Shown here in pieces: positions 16,959 through 24,783 of a stretch of DNA of 64,000 bases (positions are counted from its first letter, which is position 1; the number at the start of each line of letters is the position of its first letter). The notes under the pieces were generated by a model. That model searched no databases, had not been told where the DNA came from, and saw only the letters and a program-made list of their open reading frames with translations. Origin of the DNA: Palsa-883 sp035486355 (GTDB taxonomy: Bacteria > Pseudomonadota > Alphaproteobacteria > Acetobacterales > Acetobacteraceae); NCBI GenBank assembly GCA_035486355.1, contig DATHNE010000263.1, positions 1 to 64,000 on the forward strand, read 5' to 3'. Made by a program: the position numbers and the translations under genes.

Positions 16959-17570
16959 ATGCGTCTCTACAACTCCATCGGCCCGAACCCAAAAGTCGTG
17001 CGCATGTTCATGGCCGAACGCGGCATCGACCTGCCCAAGATCGAGATCGACCTGCGCGGCGGCGAGAATCGCCAGCCGCCCTACCTCGCGAAGAACCCCG
17101 CCGGCCAGTCCCCCGCGCTGGAACTCGACGATGGTACCGTGATCGCCGAAATTACCGCGATCTGCGAATACCTCGACGAAACCACCCAGGGCCCCTCATT
17201 GATCGGCACCACCCCCCAAGAACGCGCGGAAACCCGCATGTGGACCCGCCGCATCGACCTCAACATCATCGAGCCGATGGCGAACGGCTTCCGCTTCAGC
17301 GACGGGCTGCGGATGTTCCAGAACCGGGTGCATTGCATCCCGCAGGCCGCAGACGACCTGAAGCAGACCGCGCAGGAATGGCTGACCAAACTCGACGGAA
17401 TGATCGCCGGCAAGCAGTTTATTTGCGGTGACCGCCTCACGCTCGCTGATATTCTATTGTTCTGCTTTGTGGATTTCTTCGACGGCATCAAGCAGCCGAT
17501 CAACCAGGACAACAAGAACATCGTCACGTGGCACGCACGAATAAAGGCGCGCCCGAGCGCCGTCGCCTAG
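16959..17570 (+). CDS. Glutathione S-transferase
   Basis: A 203-residue GST starting MRLYNSIGPNPKVVRMFMAE, with NPAGQSPALELDDG (cis-Pro loop) and VIAEITAICEYLDE (Glu/Ser-type glutathione contact). The C-terminal domain holds CGDRLTLADILLFCFVDFF, the conserved N-capping box. The start at 16959 follows CCGGAGAG; an earlier in-frame codon at 16926 lacks a good ribosome site. A degraded second copy of its 3' part lies at 18362-18543, so this gene was duplicated. A role in detoxifying ring-cleavage products is inferred from context. Confidence 0.9.
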   Translation: MRLYNSIGPNPKVVRMFMAERGIDLPKIEIDLRGGENRQPPYLAKNPAGQSPALELDDGTVIAEITAICEYLDETTQGPSLIGTTPQERAETRMWTRRIDLNIIEPMANGFRFSDGLRMFQNRVHCIPQAADDLKQTAQEWLTKLDGMIAGKQFICGDRLTLADILLFCFVDFFDGIKQPINQDNKNIVTWHARIKARPSAVA

Positions 17571-17693
17571 CAGCTGCTCCAGAGGGCGCCTTTATGCGAA
17601 GCCATCACTCGACGGCCGCGTCAAGACACAACTGCAATCACGCATCGTTACGCAGCAGGCTCGCCGGGGCTTCTCGTGAGCTGGTGATCAGGG

Positions 17694-18146
17694 CTAGCTC
17701 ATGCACATACAGAAAACATCCCAATTGTTCGAGATCTGGCTCTCGTGAATCGACTTTCCCGGTTCCGCAAGGATATGGATGTCCTCGCTGCCGCGTGGGA
17801 CTCCAACCAGATAGCAGCCCGGATTCCCGGGCACGCCGCAGCCGCACTTCCCATTGAGGTACAAGGGAGCGCTACACCCGAATTGGCATTTGTCGCTGAT
17901 TGTGCAGCCTGTCGGAGCCTTCAGATCGTACTGAAGCCTGGGATGCGAGGTGTCATCCTTGTGTAGGCAGAGGCACACGGTGCCCCAGCCAGGCGCCTGT
18001 CGTGCCCATTTCCACTCGTCGCCGGGCTCGGCCACGACAATGACCTGCTTGCCATGAGGCGGTGCCGCGACCAGGTAACACGCACAGTCGTGATCACCGT
18101 CCTTGTCGCAGGTGCCCCCGCATTTCCAACTGGATTCGTCGTCCAA
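17694..18146 (-). CDS. Cysteine-rich protein with two internal repeats, unknown function
   Basis: I do not recognise the family. The 150 residues contain 14 cysteines and two copies of one module: CACYLV, a x-P-x-G turn, VVAEPG, then WGTVCLC (residues 21-60), and GCYLV, PRG, ILAEPG, then WDVFCMC (110-148). Cys pairs are spaced C-x-C or C-x9-C, suggesting disulfides or metal binding. The only start is TTG at 18146, because an in-frame stop lies at 18177-18179; no signal peptide is visible, so the 5' end may be lost. It sits between an intact GST and a degraded copy of it, on the opposite strand. The regular module argues for a real protein. Confidence 0.6.
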   Translation of the reverse strand: MDDESSWKCGGTCDKDGDHDCACYLVAAPPHGKQVIVVAEPGDEWKWARQAPGWGTVCLCLHKDDTSHPRLQYDLKAPTGCTISDKCQFGCSAPLYLNGKCGCGVPGNPGCYLVGVPRGSEDIHILAEPGKSIHESQISNNWDVFCMCMS

Positions 18147-18361
18147 TTTCTTGGCCGCCGCTTTCGGTTCATCGCATTATCCATGGGTGCACAGGTGATA
18201 CCCGTCCGGCGCGATCCATTCGTCGCCATATGCTACGCTCCCTGTTCTCGAGATCGGCGCCGGCACGTCTTCAGGCAATGTTGCCATATCGCGATGATCA
18301 CCTGACCCTGCCATCTCGCGGATGCCTCGGCAAGTCATTTCTTTGGCGCGATCCGACGGCG

Positions 18362-18543
18362 ATCACCGGCGGTGCCCACATCTGTGATGACCGCCTGACG
18401 CTCGCCGATATTGTGGCGTTCAGCTCTGTTGATTTCCTCGGTGGCATCGCACGGCTGATCAACCAGGACAACAAGAACATCGTCGCCCGGCACGCGCGGA
18501 TGCAGACACGCCCCAGCGCAGCGGCTGGCGAGCGATCCGTATA
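18362..18543 (+). pseudogene. Degraded GST 3' fragment (duplicate of the gene at 16959)
   Basis: The frame reads CDDRLTLADIVAFSSVDFLG and NQDNKNIVARHARMQTRPSA, closely matching CGDRLTLADILLFCFVDFF and NQDNKNIVTWHARIKARPSA of the upstream GST. The N-terminal thioredoxin domain is absent. Similarity continues beyond the stop: CACCTTTATGGCAGGCC against CGCCTTTATGCGAAGCC, then a shared TCGACGGCC. This indicates a DNA-level duplication that included the downstream flank. Confidence 0.8.
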
Positions 18544-18603
18544 GCACCTTTATGGCAGGCCATTGTATCGACGGCCTTCGTCGAGGGTGGCGAGGTGAGG
18601 CCG

Positions 18604-18777
18604 ATGGTGACGTCGCGGTGTCTCGTGGCACTTTTGTTGCTGGCGATTGCGGGCTGCAGTGCACCACCCGCACCAACCGTGGCGCAGCAGGCGCCGCTGG
18701 TGGTCAGTGCGTTGACCGTGCATGGCCTGAGCTGCACCGAGGTCGACGCCTACAGCGCCACCTGCGTCGGTAACTAG
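18604..18777 (+). CDS. Small predicted lipoprotein
   Basis: A 57-residue protein starting MVTSRCLVALLLLAIAGC, a short basic N-terminus, hydrophobic core and lipobox Leu-x-x-Ala-Gly-Cys at residue 18. The mature part is about 40 residues, begins CSAPPAP, and contains two later cysteines. GAGGTGAGG lies upstream; a GTG three codons earlier (18595) is possible. It would be anchored in a membrane leaflet. No family recognised. Its stop overlaps the convergent CoA-transferase gene by four bases. Confidence 0.6.
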   Translation: MVTSRCLVALLLLAIAGCSAPPAPTVAQQAPLVVSALTVHGLSCTEVDAYSATCVGN

Positions 18778-19922
18778 GCGCGCGGCAGCGTCCCCGCTGC
18801 CTGCAGCGCCACGATCTCTGACGCATCGAGCCATCCGGCCAACGCCCCAACGACGCCCGCCGCATCAGCTGCCACCGGCGCAATCGGAGGCGCCGGCACA
18901 GTACGAGAAAACCGTGGCGCTGGCCCCGGCTGCACGACCCCATCCACCGTCACATACGTCCCGCGCGCCACATGGTGCGGATGCCGCGTCGCCTCTTGCA
19001 TCGACAACACAGGTGCGAAACAAACATCCGTCCCCTCCAGCCGCGCGCACCATTCATCGCGCGAGCGCGTCAGCAGCACCGTTGCAATCCGCGCCCGGCT
19101 CTCCGGCCACCGCGCGCGATCCAACTGCGTCGGCATCGTCGCCGGATCGATCTCCAACCGTTGCAGCAGCTCCGCATAGAACTTCGCCTCGATCGGTCCT
19201 AGCGACACGTACTGCCCGTCCCCACAAATGTAGACGTCATAGAACGGCGCGCCGGAATCGGTGACATTGGCCCCCCGTTCTGTCGCCCATCGCCCCTCGG
19301 CCAGCATCCCGTGGATCGAGGTCATCAGCGATGCGATCCCATCGATCATCGCCGCATCCACCACCTGACCCTGTCCGGATTTCCGCGCCTCGTACACACC
19401 GCACATGATGCCGAACGCCAGATACAGCGCCCCGCCACCAAAATCGCCGATCAGGTTCAACGGCACCGCTGGCGGACCGCCCGCGCGCCCAATCGCGTGC
19501 AGCGCACCGGTCAACGCGATGTAGTTGATGTCGTGCCCGGCCGCCGTGGCGAGCGGTCCGTCCTGCCCCCACCCTGTCATCCGCCCGAACACCAACCGAG
19601 GATTCTGTGCCAGGCACACATCCGGTCCCAACCCGAGTCGTTCCATCACACCCGGCCGGAATCCTTCCACAACCGCATCGGTCTGCCCGATCAGCCGCAG
19701 CGTCAGCGCAATTGCGTCCGGTTTTTTCAAATCCAACGGGATCGCCTTGCGGCTGCGCAGCAGCAGATTGAAGCGGTGGTCGCGCTGAATGCCCAGATCG
19801 CTCGGCGTGGTGCGATCGATGCGCAGCACCGTCGCCCCGAGGTCAGCCAGCAGCATCGCGCACATCGGCCCAGGGCCGATGCCCGCCATCTCCACCACCT
19901 TCAGCCCAGCGAGCGGTCCCAT
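18774..19922 (-). CDS. Alpha-methylacyl-CoA racemase-like CoA-transferase III family protein
   Basis: A 382-residue member of the CaiB/BaiF family. Features place it with alpha-methylacyl-CoA racemases: His130 in AAGHDINYIALTG, Asp160 in LIGDFGGGALYLA, and a Glu in GPIEAKFYAEL, corresponding to the catalytic His/Asp/Glu of the Mycobacterium racemase. It would epimerise 2-methyl-branched acyl-CoA esters for beta-oxidation. The start at 19922 (MGPLAGLKVVEMAG) matches the family; 20 upstream codons are open but unconvincing. It is separated by 320 bases from the lyase gene upstream on the same strand. Confidence 0.88.
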   Translation of the reverse strand: MGPLAGLKVVEMAGIGPGPMCAMLLADLGATVLRIDRTTPSDLGIQRDHRFNLLLRSRKAIPLDLKKPDAIALTLRLIGQTDAVVEGFRPGVMERLGLGPDVCLAQNPRLVFGRMTGWGQDGPLATAAGHDINYIALTGALHAIGRAGGPPAVPLNLIGDFGGGALYLAFGIMCGVYEARKSGQGQVVDAAMIDGIASLMTSIHGMLAEGRWATERGANVTDSGAPFYDVYICGDGQYVSLGPIEAKFYAELLQRLEIDPATMPTQLDRARWPESRARIATVLLTRSRDEWCARLEGTDVCFAPVLSMQEATRHPHHVARGTYVTVDGVVQPGPAPRFSRTVPAPPIAPVAADAAGVVGALAGWLDASEIVALQAAGTLPRA

Positions 19923-20086
19923 CGTCAGCTCACTGTCGAACGGATGTACGCTGTGATAGGGTTCCTGATCATCGTCCCTCACCCTGACAAGTTGTGATCA
20001 GCGTGACACTTAATCTGGCGGTCGTCACCTTTGCGTTGGACTCTTGCACTCAGCTCCCTGCCGCGACAAAAGAGGAAACACAAATG

Positions 20087-20244
20087 AACGCAAATAAGCA
20101 GGAATGAACACGAATGCGCCGGTTCCTGTTGCGATACCGGAGCGGATTGTCGGCATCGCATACATTAAAAAACCTGCCTCAAGCGTCATACCTCAGCCCG
20201 AAACAGCTCCGCGGCATTCGCGTTCATCCCTGCTTATTTGCGTT
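20087..20244. repeat. 30-bp inverted repeat flanking a 98-base AT-richer core
   Basis: The left arm (20087-20116) begins AACGCAAATAAGCAGG and the right arm (20215-20244) ends CCTGCTTATTTGCGTT; the 30-base arms pair with two mismatches. The core includes TACATTAAAAAACC, unusual for this window. The right arm overlaps the TAA stop of the lyase gene. It looks like a small non-autonomous element or a large hairpin terminator; no transposase is present. The rest of the gap 19923-20242 holds no recognisable gene. Confidence 0.7.
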
Positions 20245-21139
20245 ATCTCTTCTGCCGAGCGCCGATGGCAGCCGCCCGCTTAAGTACCGTGCGGGCCCGT
20301 TCTACCACCGGAACGTCGATCATCGCACCCTCGAATTGCACGGCCCCCAGCCCCTTGGCATAGGCATCGTCATATGCTGCCACCATCCGCTCGGCCCGAT
20401 CGACCTCGGCCGCCGTCGGCGCGAATTCCTCGTTCAGCACGGGTATCTGCAACGGATGAATCCCACTCGCGCCAACAAATCCCAGCCGCTTCGACCGCCG
20501 CACGATGGCGCGAAACGCCTCTTGGTCCCGGAAATCCGCGATCGACCCGACAAACCCCAACGGCATGATCCCCGCCGCCCGCGCCGCGAATACCGTTTGC
20601 TGCTTCGGAAACAGCAACCCATCGGCATCCGGCATCATGCCTGTATCGGCGGTGAAATCCTCCGTCCCCAGGCTGATTCCCACCAACCGCGGATGCGATT
20701 TCGCGATCGCCTCGAGCTTGAAATACCCCGCGGCTGTCTCAACCAGCGCAACGAACTTGATCCCCCCCACCGGCAGCCCACGCTCCACCTCCAGTTCGTC
20801 CACCATCTCCGCGACGGCCTGCACATGCTCGGGGCTGTCGACCTTGGTCAGCATCAGCGCCGCGATGCCTGGGATCACCGCCGCCTCAACATCGCGCACC
20901 AGCAGCCGCCACGGCCGGTTCACCCGCACCAGCACATCCGCCCCGTTGCGCGCCACGCGCGGGATCGCATCGGCGATCAGCGTCCGCGCTCGCTCCTTCT
21001 GCGACGGCGCGATCGAATCCTCCAGATCCAGAATGATCCCATCCGCCCCGCGATCCGCGCCAGTATTGACGAACTTCTCCACATTCACCGGTACGAACAA
21101 CAGAGAGCGCCAGCACGGCAGGTTGTCACGCATCGTCAT
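20243..21139 (-). CDS. HpcH/HpaI aldolase / citrate-lyase beta (CitE)-like CoA ester lyase
   Basis: A 298-residue TIM-barrel lyase of the CitE/malyl-CoA lyase type. Motifs are RSLLFVPVNVEKF, GIILDLEDSIAPSQK with metal-binding acids, the Arg in VLVRVNRPW, LVETAAGYFKLE and LGTEDFTADTG. Members cleave malyl-, citramalyl- or methylmalyl-CoA into two acyl fragments. The ATG overlaps the TGA of the CoA-transferase gene upstream (ATGA), implying coupled translation. The pair suggests activation of a hydroxy-acid with CoA and then cleavage; the actual acid is unknown. Confidence 0.9.
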   Translation of the reverse strand: MTMRDNLPCWRSLLFVPVNVEKFVNTGADRGADGIILDLEDSIAPSQKERARTLIADAIPRVARNGADVLVRVNRPWRLLVRDVEAAVIPGIAALMLTKVDSPEHVQAVAEMVDELEVERGLPVGGIKFVALVETAAGYFKLEAIAKSHPRLVGISLGTEDFTADTGMMPDADGLLFPKQQTVFAARAAGIMPLGFVGSIADFRDQEAFRAIVRRSKRLGFVGASGIHPLQIPVLNEEFAPTAAEVDRAERMVAAYDDAYAKGLGAVQFEGAMIDVPVVERARTVLKRAAAIGARQKR

Positions 21140-22356
21140 GCCTCCTTGATAATACCCACCGCTGCCAGCGCGGCACGCCGTTCTGCGTCGTAGCCGATCC
21201 CCGCCAGCAATTCCGCCGTATGCTGCCCCAGCACCGGCGCCGCGACGCGCAACGCTCCCGGCGTCTCCGACAACCGCGGGATCACATTGTGCATCACCAC
21301 CGACCCGGCTTCCGCATCCGGCGCCTCCACCAGCACCCCGCGCGCACCCACATGCGGATCGTCCATCAACTGGTCGATGTCATACACCGGCGTCGCCGTC
21401 ACCTCGGCCTGCTGGAAGATCCGCATGTTCTCCTCCAACGTCCGCGCCGCGATGAACGACGCCACCGCCCCATCGCACTCTTCGATATTCTGTACCCGAT
21501 CCGTATTCGTCCGAAACCGCGGATCGTCGATCATGTCCGCCCGCCCGATCGCGCGAAACAGCCGCTCCGCCATCGCCTGGATCGACGCCGAGATCGCGAT
21601 GTACCGCCCATCACTTGTGCCGTACACATTCCGCGGCGACGTCGTCAGCGACCGGCTGCCGGTCCGCGCCGGCAGCTCCCCCGTCACCCGATACGTCGCT
21701 GCATCCGGCCCCAGGATCGAAATGATCGGATCCAGCAGCGGCAGATCGATCACCTGCCCCTTGCCGCCTTGCTCGATCACACGCAACGCGATCATCACCG
21801 CGTACGCGCCATACAGGCCCGCCACCATATCCGCCAACGCCAACGGCGGCAGCACCGGCGCCCGATCGCCATATCCGTTCTTCGAGGCAAACCCGCTCAT
21901 CGCCTCGACCAGCGTGCCGAAACCGGGCCGGTCCCGATACGGTCCATCCTGCCCGAACCCCGACACCCGCACGATGATCAGGTTCGGATTGCGCGCGTGC
22001 AGCGCCTCCGGCCCGATCCCCATCTCCTCCAGCGTGCCCGGCCGGAAATTCTCGATCAGCACCTGCGCGGTCGCCGCCAGATCCAGCAGCAGGTCGCGCC
22101 CCTCCTGCGGCCGCAAGCTCAACGCCAGCGATTTCTTGTTCCGCGCATACACCTTCCAATGCAGGCTCATCCCCTTCACGCGCCACGCGCGCAGCGGGTC
22201 GCCGATCTTAGGGTCCTCGATCTTGATCACCTCGGCGCCGTGATCGGCGAGCTGCAGGCTGACCATGTTGCCGGCGACCAGGCGCGACAGGTCCAGCACG
22301 CGAATCCCCGCCAGCGGCGGCGTGGCATCAGGCGCGAAATCAATGCGAGGAATCAT
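21136..22356 (-). CDS. CaiB/BaiF CoA-transferase family III protein
   Basis: A 406-residue type III CoA-transferase. It starts MIPRIDFAPDATPPLAGIRV with LDLSRLVAGNMVSLQLADHGAEVIKIE, and has VLIENFRPGTLEEMG and VSGFGQDGPY. The catalytic Asp is in LALADMVAGLYGAYA, the normal position for this family. It would move CoA between a donor thioester and a carboxylic acid. The start at 22356 is set by the family; the much longer open frame upstream overlaps the cobalamin riboswitch on the other strand and is not real. First gene of a two-gene operon with the CitE-like lyase. Confidence 0.92.
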   Translation of the reverse strand: MIPRIDFAPDATPPLAGIRVLDLSRLVAGNMVSLQLADHGAEVIKIEDPKIGDPLRAWRVKGMSLHWKVYARNKKSLALSLRPQEGRDLLLDLAATAQVLIENFRPGTLEEMGIGPEALHARNPNLIIVRVSGFGQDGPYRDRPGFGTLVEAMSGFASKNGYGDRAPVLPPLALADMVAGLYGAYAVMIALRVIEQGGKGQVIDLPLLDPIISILGPDAATYRVTGELPARTGSRSLTTSPRNVYGTSDGRYIAISASIQAMAERLFRAIGRADMIDDPRFRTNTDRVQNIEECDGAVASFIAARTLEENMRIFQQAEVTATPVYDIDQLMDDPHVGARGVLVEAPDAEAGSVVMHNVIPRLSETPGALRVAAPVLGQHTAELLAGIGYDAERRAALAAVGIIKEA

Positions 22357-22402
22357 ATCGTTCGTCTTGTGTGATGGCGTGGCTGCGCTAGTCTGGGTCC
22401 AG

Positions 22403-22590
22403 ACGCAGGTGGCCCGCAAGGGCTGAAACGGGAACGCGCGACGCTGTGTGTAAGCATGGTCAGGCCGCGGCTGCCCTCGCAACTGTAGGCGGTGAGTCTG
22501 GTTCCAGATCGCCATTGTCTCCGCAAGGGGATGAGAAGGTGGAACCAGACGATGAGCCGCGAGCCAGGAGACCGGCCGGCGTCGAGACTG
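22403..22590 (+). promoter_or_regulatory. Cobalamin (adenosylcobalamin) riboswitch
   Basis: Conserved segments appear in the right order: GGCCCGCAAGGGCTGAAACG followed by GGAA (22411-22434), GCCGCGGCTGCCCTCGCAAC (22464-22483) for the peptide-like core, and the B12 box GAGCCAGGAGACCGGCC (22561-22577). A variable stem region is formed by GTCTGGTTCCA and TGGAACCAGAC (about 22496-22550). It is followed by btuB, as in many proteobacteria, so B12 should lower receptor expression. TTGTGT (22367) and TAGTCT (22389), 16 bases apart, are a candidate promoter. The end is approximate. Confidence 0.93.
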
Positions 22591-22705
22591 TTGCGTGCAG
22601 CGGGCGAGGTGCACCGGTGCAGCGGGGTGAAAACCTGTAGGCGGCTGTCGTCCCAGCAACGGGATCGCCGCCGCAAGCATGCGATCCCATCGGAAGGAGG
22701 ACCGC

Positions 22706-24697
22706 ATGCGTCGCACCCTTTGTGCCGCACTGCTTTGCATCGCTACCGCGTCGCCGGCGCTTGCCCAGGACATTACCCCTGCCGACGCCTCGTCGGGCAA
22801 GGAGGTCGTGGTCACCGCCACGCGTGTGCCCACCGATGTGGAGAACCTTCCCGCCAGCGTGACCGTGGTCGATCGCACGACGATGGAGCAGCGCGATTAC
22901 AACACGTTGGCCGATGCGCTGTCGGCCATTCCCGGCCTGCGTGTGGTGCAGGAGGGTGGGCCCGGTGGCGTCACCAGCGTGTTCATCCGCGGCACCAATT
23001 CGGAACATGTGCTGGTGTTGCTGGATGGCATGCCGATCAACGATAGCTCCAACCCGGCCGCCGCATTCAATTTCGGCGAAGACGTGCTGGGAGATATCGA
23101 GCGCATCGAGGTGGTGCGCGGCCCAATGGCGGCCGTCTATGGGTCTGGCGCGGTGGGTGGCGTGATCAACCTGATCACGCGCAAAGGCACACAGCAAGGC
23201 GTTCATTTCACCGGCGATCTGGCCGGCGGCTATCCAGCGCAGGTCAGGGGAGTCGTCAACGCGTCCGGCATTGAAGGTCCGGTGGACTTCTCCGGGACAT
23301 TCGAATCACAGTCCCAGCGCGGTTATGACACGACGCCACCGCGCGAGGTGATCAACACCAACACGCCGCAGGGCTTCCGCGACATGATCGGCACGATCAA
23401 CCTCGGCTACACCCCGATCCCGGGCACACGCTTCTCCCTGCTGCTGCGCGCACGGCAGGCGGTATATGGCTTCGACAATTACAACGGCGGGCCCAACTTC
23501 GATGACGACAACTCCACCGGTCGTGACAGCTCGCTGATCGGCCGGGTTGGCGTGCACAGCACGCTGTTCGGCGGCACCTACGAAACCGAACTGTTCGTCG
23601 GCCGCATTCAGGAAAACCGCGGGTTCAGGGAGCTGCTGAACCCCAATGATCCCAATCAGGCGACCCAGTTCGAAGGGGACAATTCGTATCGCACCGATGT
23701 GCAATGGAACAACACGGTGCATTTGGACGATCTGATTCACATCGCCGCACTGTCCGCGACAGACTTCACCTATGGCTACGAGTACATCGGTGACAGTGTT
23801 CGAAGTGCCAGCACCCTGTCGTTCTTTGGTGCCCCATTTGCGTCAACCACGTCAGGGTGGATGACCACGAACGCGGCCTATACCGGCCTGCAGACGACGC
23901 TATGGAATCGACTGACGGTGACCGGGCAGCTGCGCCAGGATTGGGTCCTGGGCGACACGCCGCTGACCTGGCGGCTGGGCGCGGCCTACGATGTGCCGGA
24001 GATCGCGACCCATTTCAAAGCGTCCTATGGCACCGCGTTCCTGGCGCCATCCCTGTTCGAACGGTTTGGTGCCGAAGCGGGTTATCAGCCCAACCCGGGC
24101 CTGAAGCCGGAACAAGCGCGCGGCTGGGAGGCGGGTTTTGTGACAGACATTCCAGCCTTTGGGTCGCCCAAATCGATCAGTGTTGGCGTGACCTACTTCA
24201 ATGAGCAGGTGCAACAGCTAATCGACAATATTACGCTCCCGTCTGGGAATTTCACGTATGTCAACATCGATTCAGCGCACTTGCAGGGCGTGGAGACCGA
24301 GCTGACCGTACGCGCGGCCGCATGGATGACACTGACTGCGAGCTACACCTATACCTATGCCCTGGATGTTCAGACCGGTGAGGTGCTGCTGCGCCGCCCA
24401 CAGAACGCCGCAAGCCTGGACGCGGCAATTCACCCGGTACCGAAACTGACGATCGCCCCGGAGCTACTGTATACGGGTGAGTTCCAGGATTTCCTGACCA
24501 ACAACGATGGGACGTTTGGCTCGGTCGGGACCTCGGGCGCGGGGATCGTTGCCAATCTGACCATAACGTATGACGTTGATCCGAGGGTGCAGTTCTACAC
24601 CCATGTGAGCAACATTTTTGACTCACACTTCGAACCGGCAAACGGATTCGCCATTCCCGGCCCCTCGGTCTGGACCGGCGTGCGCTTGAAGCTTTAA
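22706..24697 (+). CDS. btuB: TonB-dependent outer membrane receptor, BtuB-like cobalamin transporter
   Basis: A 663-residue outer-membrane barrel. The signal peptide MRRTLCAALLCIATASPALAQ is followed by the TonB box region KEVVVTATRVP and the plug domain with VFIRGTNSEHVLVLLDGMPIND and IERIEVVRGPMAAVYGSGAVGGVINLIT. The C-terminus ends GPSVWTGVRLKL with a hydrophobic residue, as expected for barrel insertion. GGAAGGAGGA precedes the ATG at 22706. The upstream cobalamin riboswitch assigns B12 as the probable ligand. No BtuCDF ABC genes are next to it. Confidence 0.93.
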   Translation: MRRTLCAALLCIATASPALAQDITPADASSGKEVVVTATRVPTDVENLPASVTVVDRTTMEQRDYNTLADALSAIPGLRVVQEGGPGGVTSVFIRGTNSEHVLVLLDGMPINDSSNPAAAFNFGEDVLGDIERIEVVRGPMAAVYGSGAVGGVINLITRKGTQQGVHFTGDLAGGYPAQVRGVVNASGIEGPVDFSGTFESQSQRGYDTTPPREVINTNTPQGFRDMIGTINLGYTPIPGTRFSLLLRARQAVYGFDNYNGGPNFDDDNSTGRDSSLIGRVGVHSTLFGGTYETELFVGRIQENRGFRELLNPNDPNQATQFEGDNSYRTDVQWNNTVHLDDLIHIAALSATDFTYGYEYIGDSVRSASTLSFFGAPFASTTSGWMTTNAAYTGLQTTLWNRLTVTGQLRQDWVLGDTPLTWRLGAAYDVPEIATHFKASYGTAFLAPSLFERFGAEAGYQPNPGLKPEQARGWEAGFVTDIPAFGSPKSISVGVTYFNEQVQQLIDNITLPSGNFTYVNIDSAHLQGVETELTVRAAAWMTLTASYTYTYALDVQTGEVLLRRPQNAASLDAAIHPVPKLTIAPELLYTGEFQDFLTNNDGTFGSVGTSGAGIVANLTITYDVDPRVQFYTHVSNIFDSHFEPANGFAIPGPSVWTGVRLKL

Positions 24698-24783
24698 CCG
24701 TCGCTAGGGCGGGTCATCCCGCCCTGGCTATTTGTTTTGTCGCGCGATCGCTTCACGACGCTTCCGCCGGAAGCGATCGCGCT

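Noticed and set aside
18545..18777. Longer alternative frame (18552-18773) over the small lipoprotein
   Set aside because: Different frame, with no signal peptide; the lipobox frame is better supported.
22357..22878. N-terminal extension of the CoA-transferase to 580 residues
   Set aside because: The extra part lies antisense to the cobalamin riboswitch and the btuB start and has no homology pattern; the family begins at 22356.
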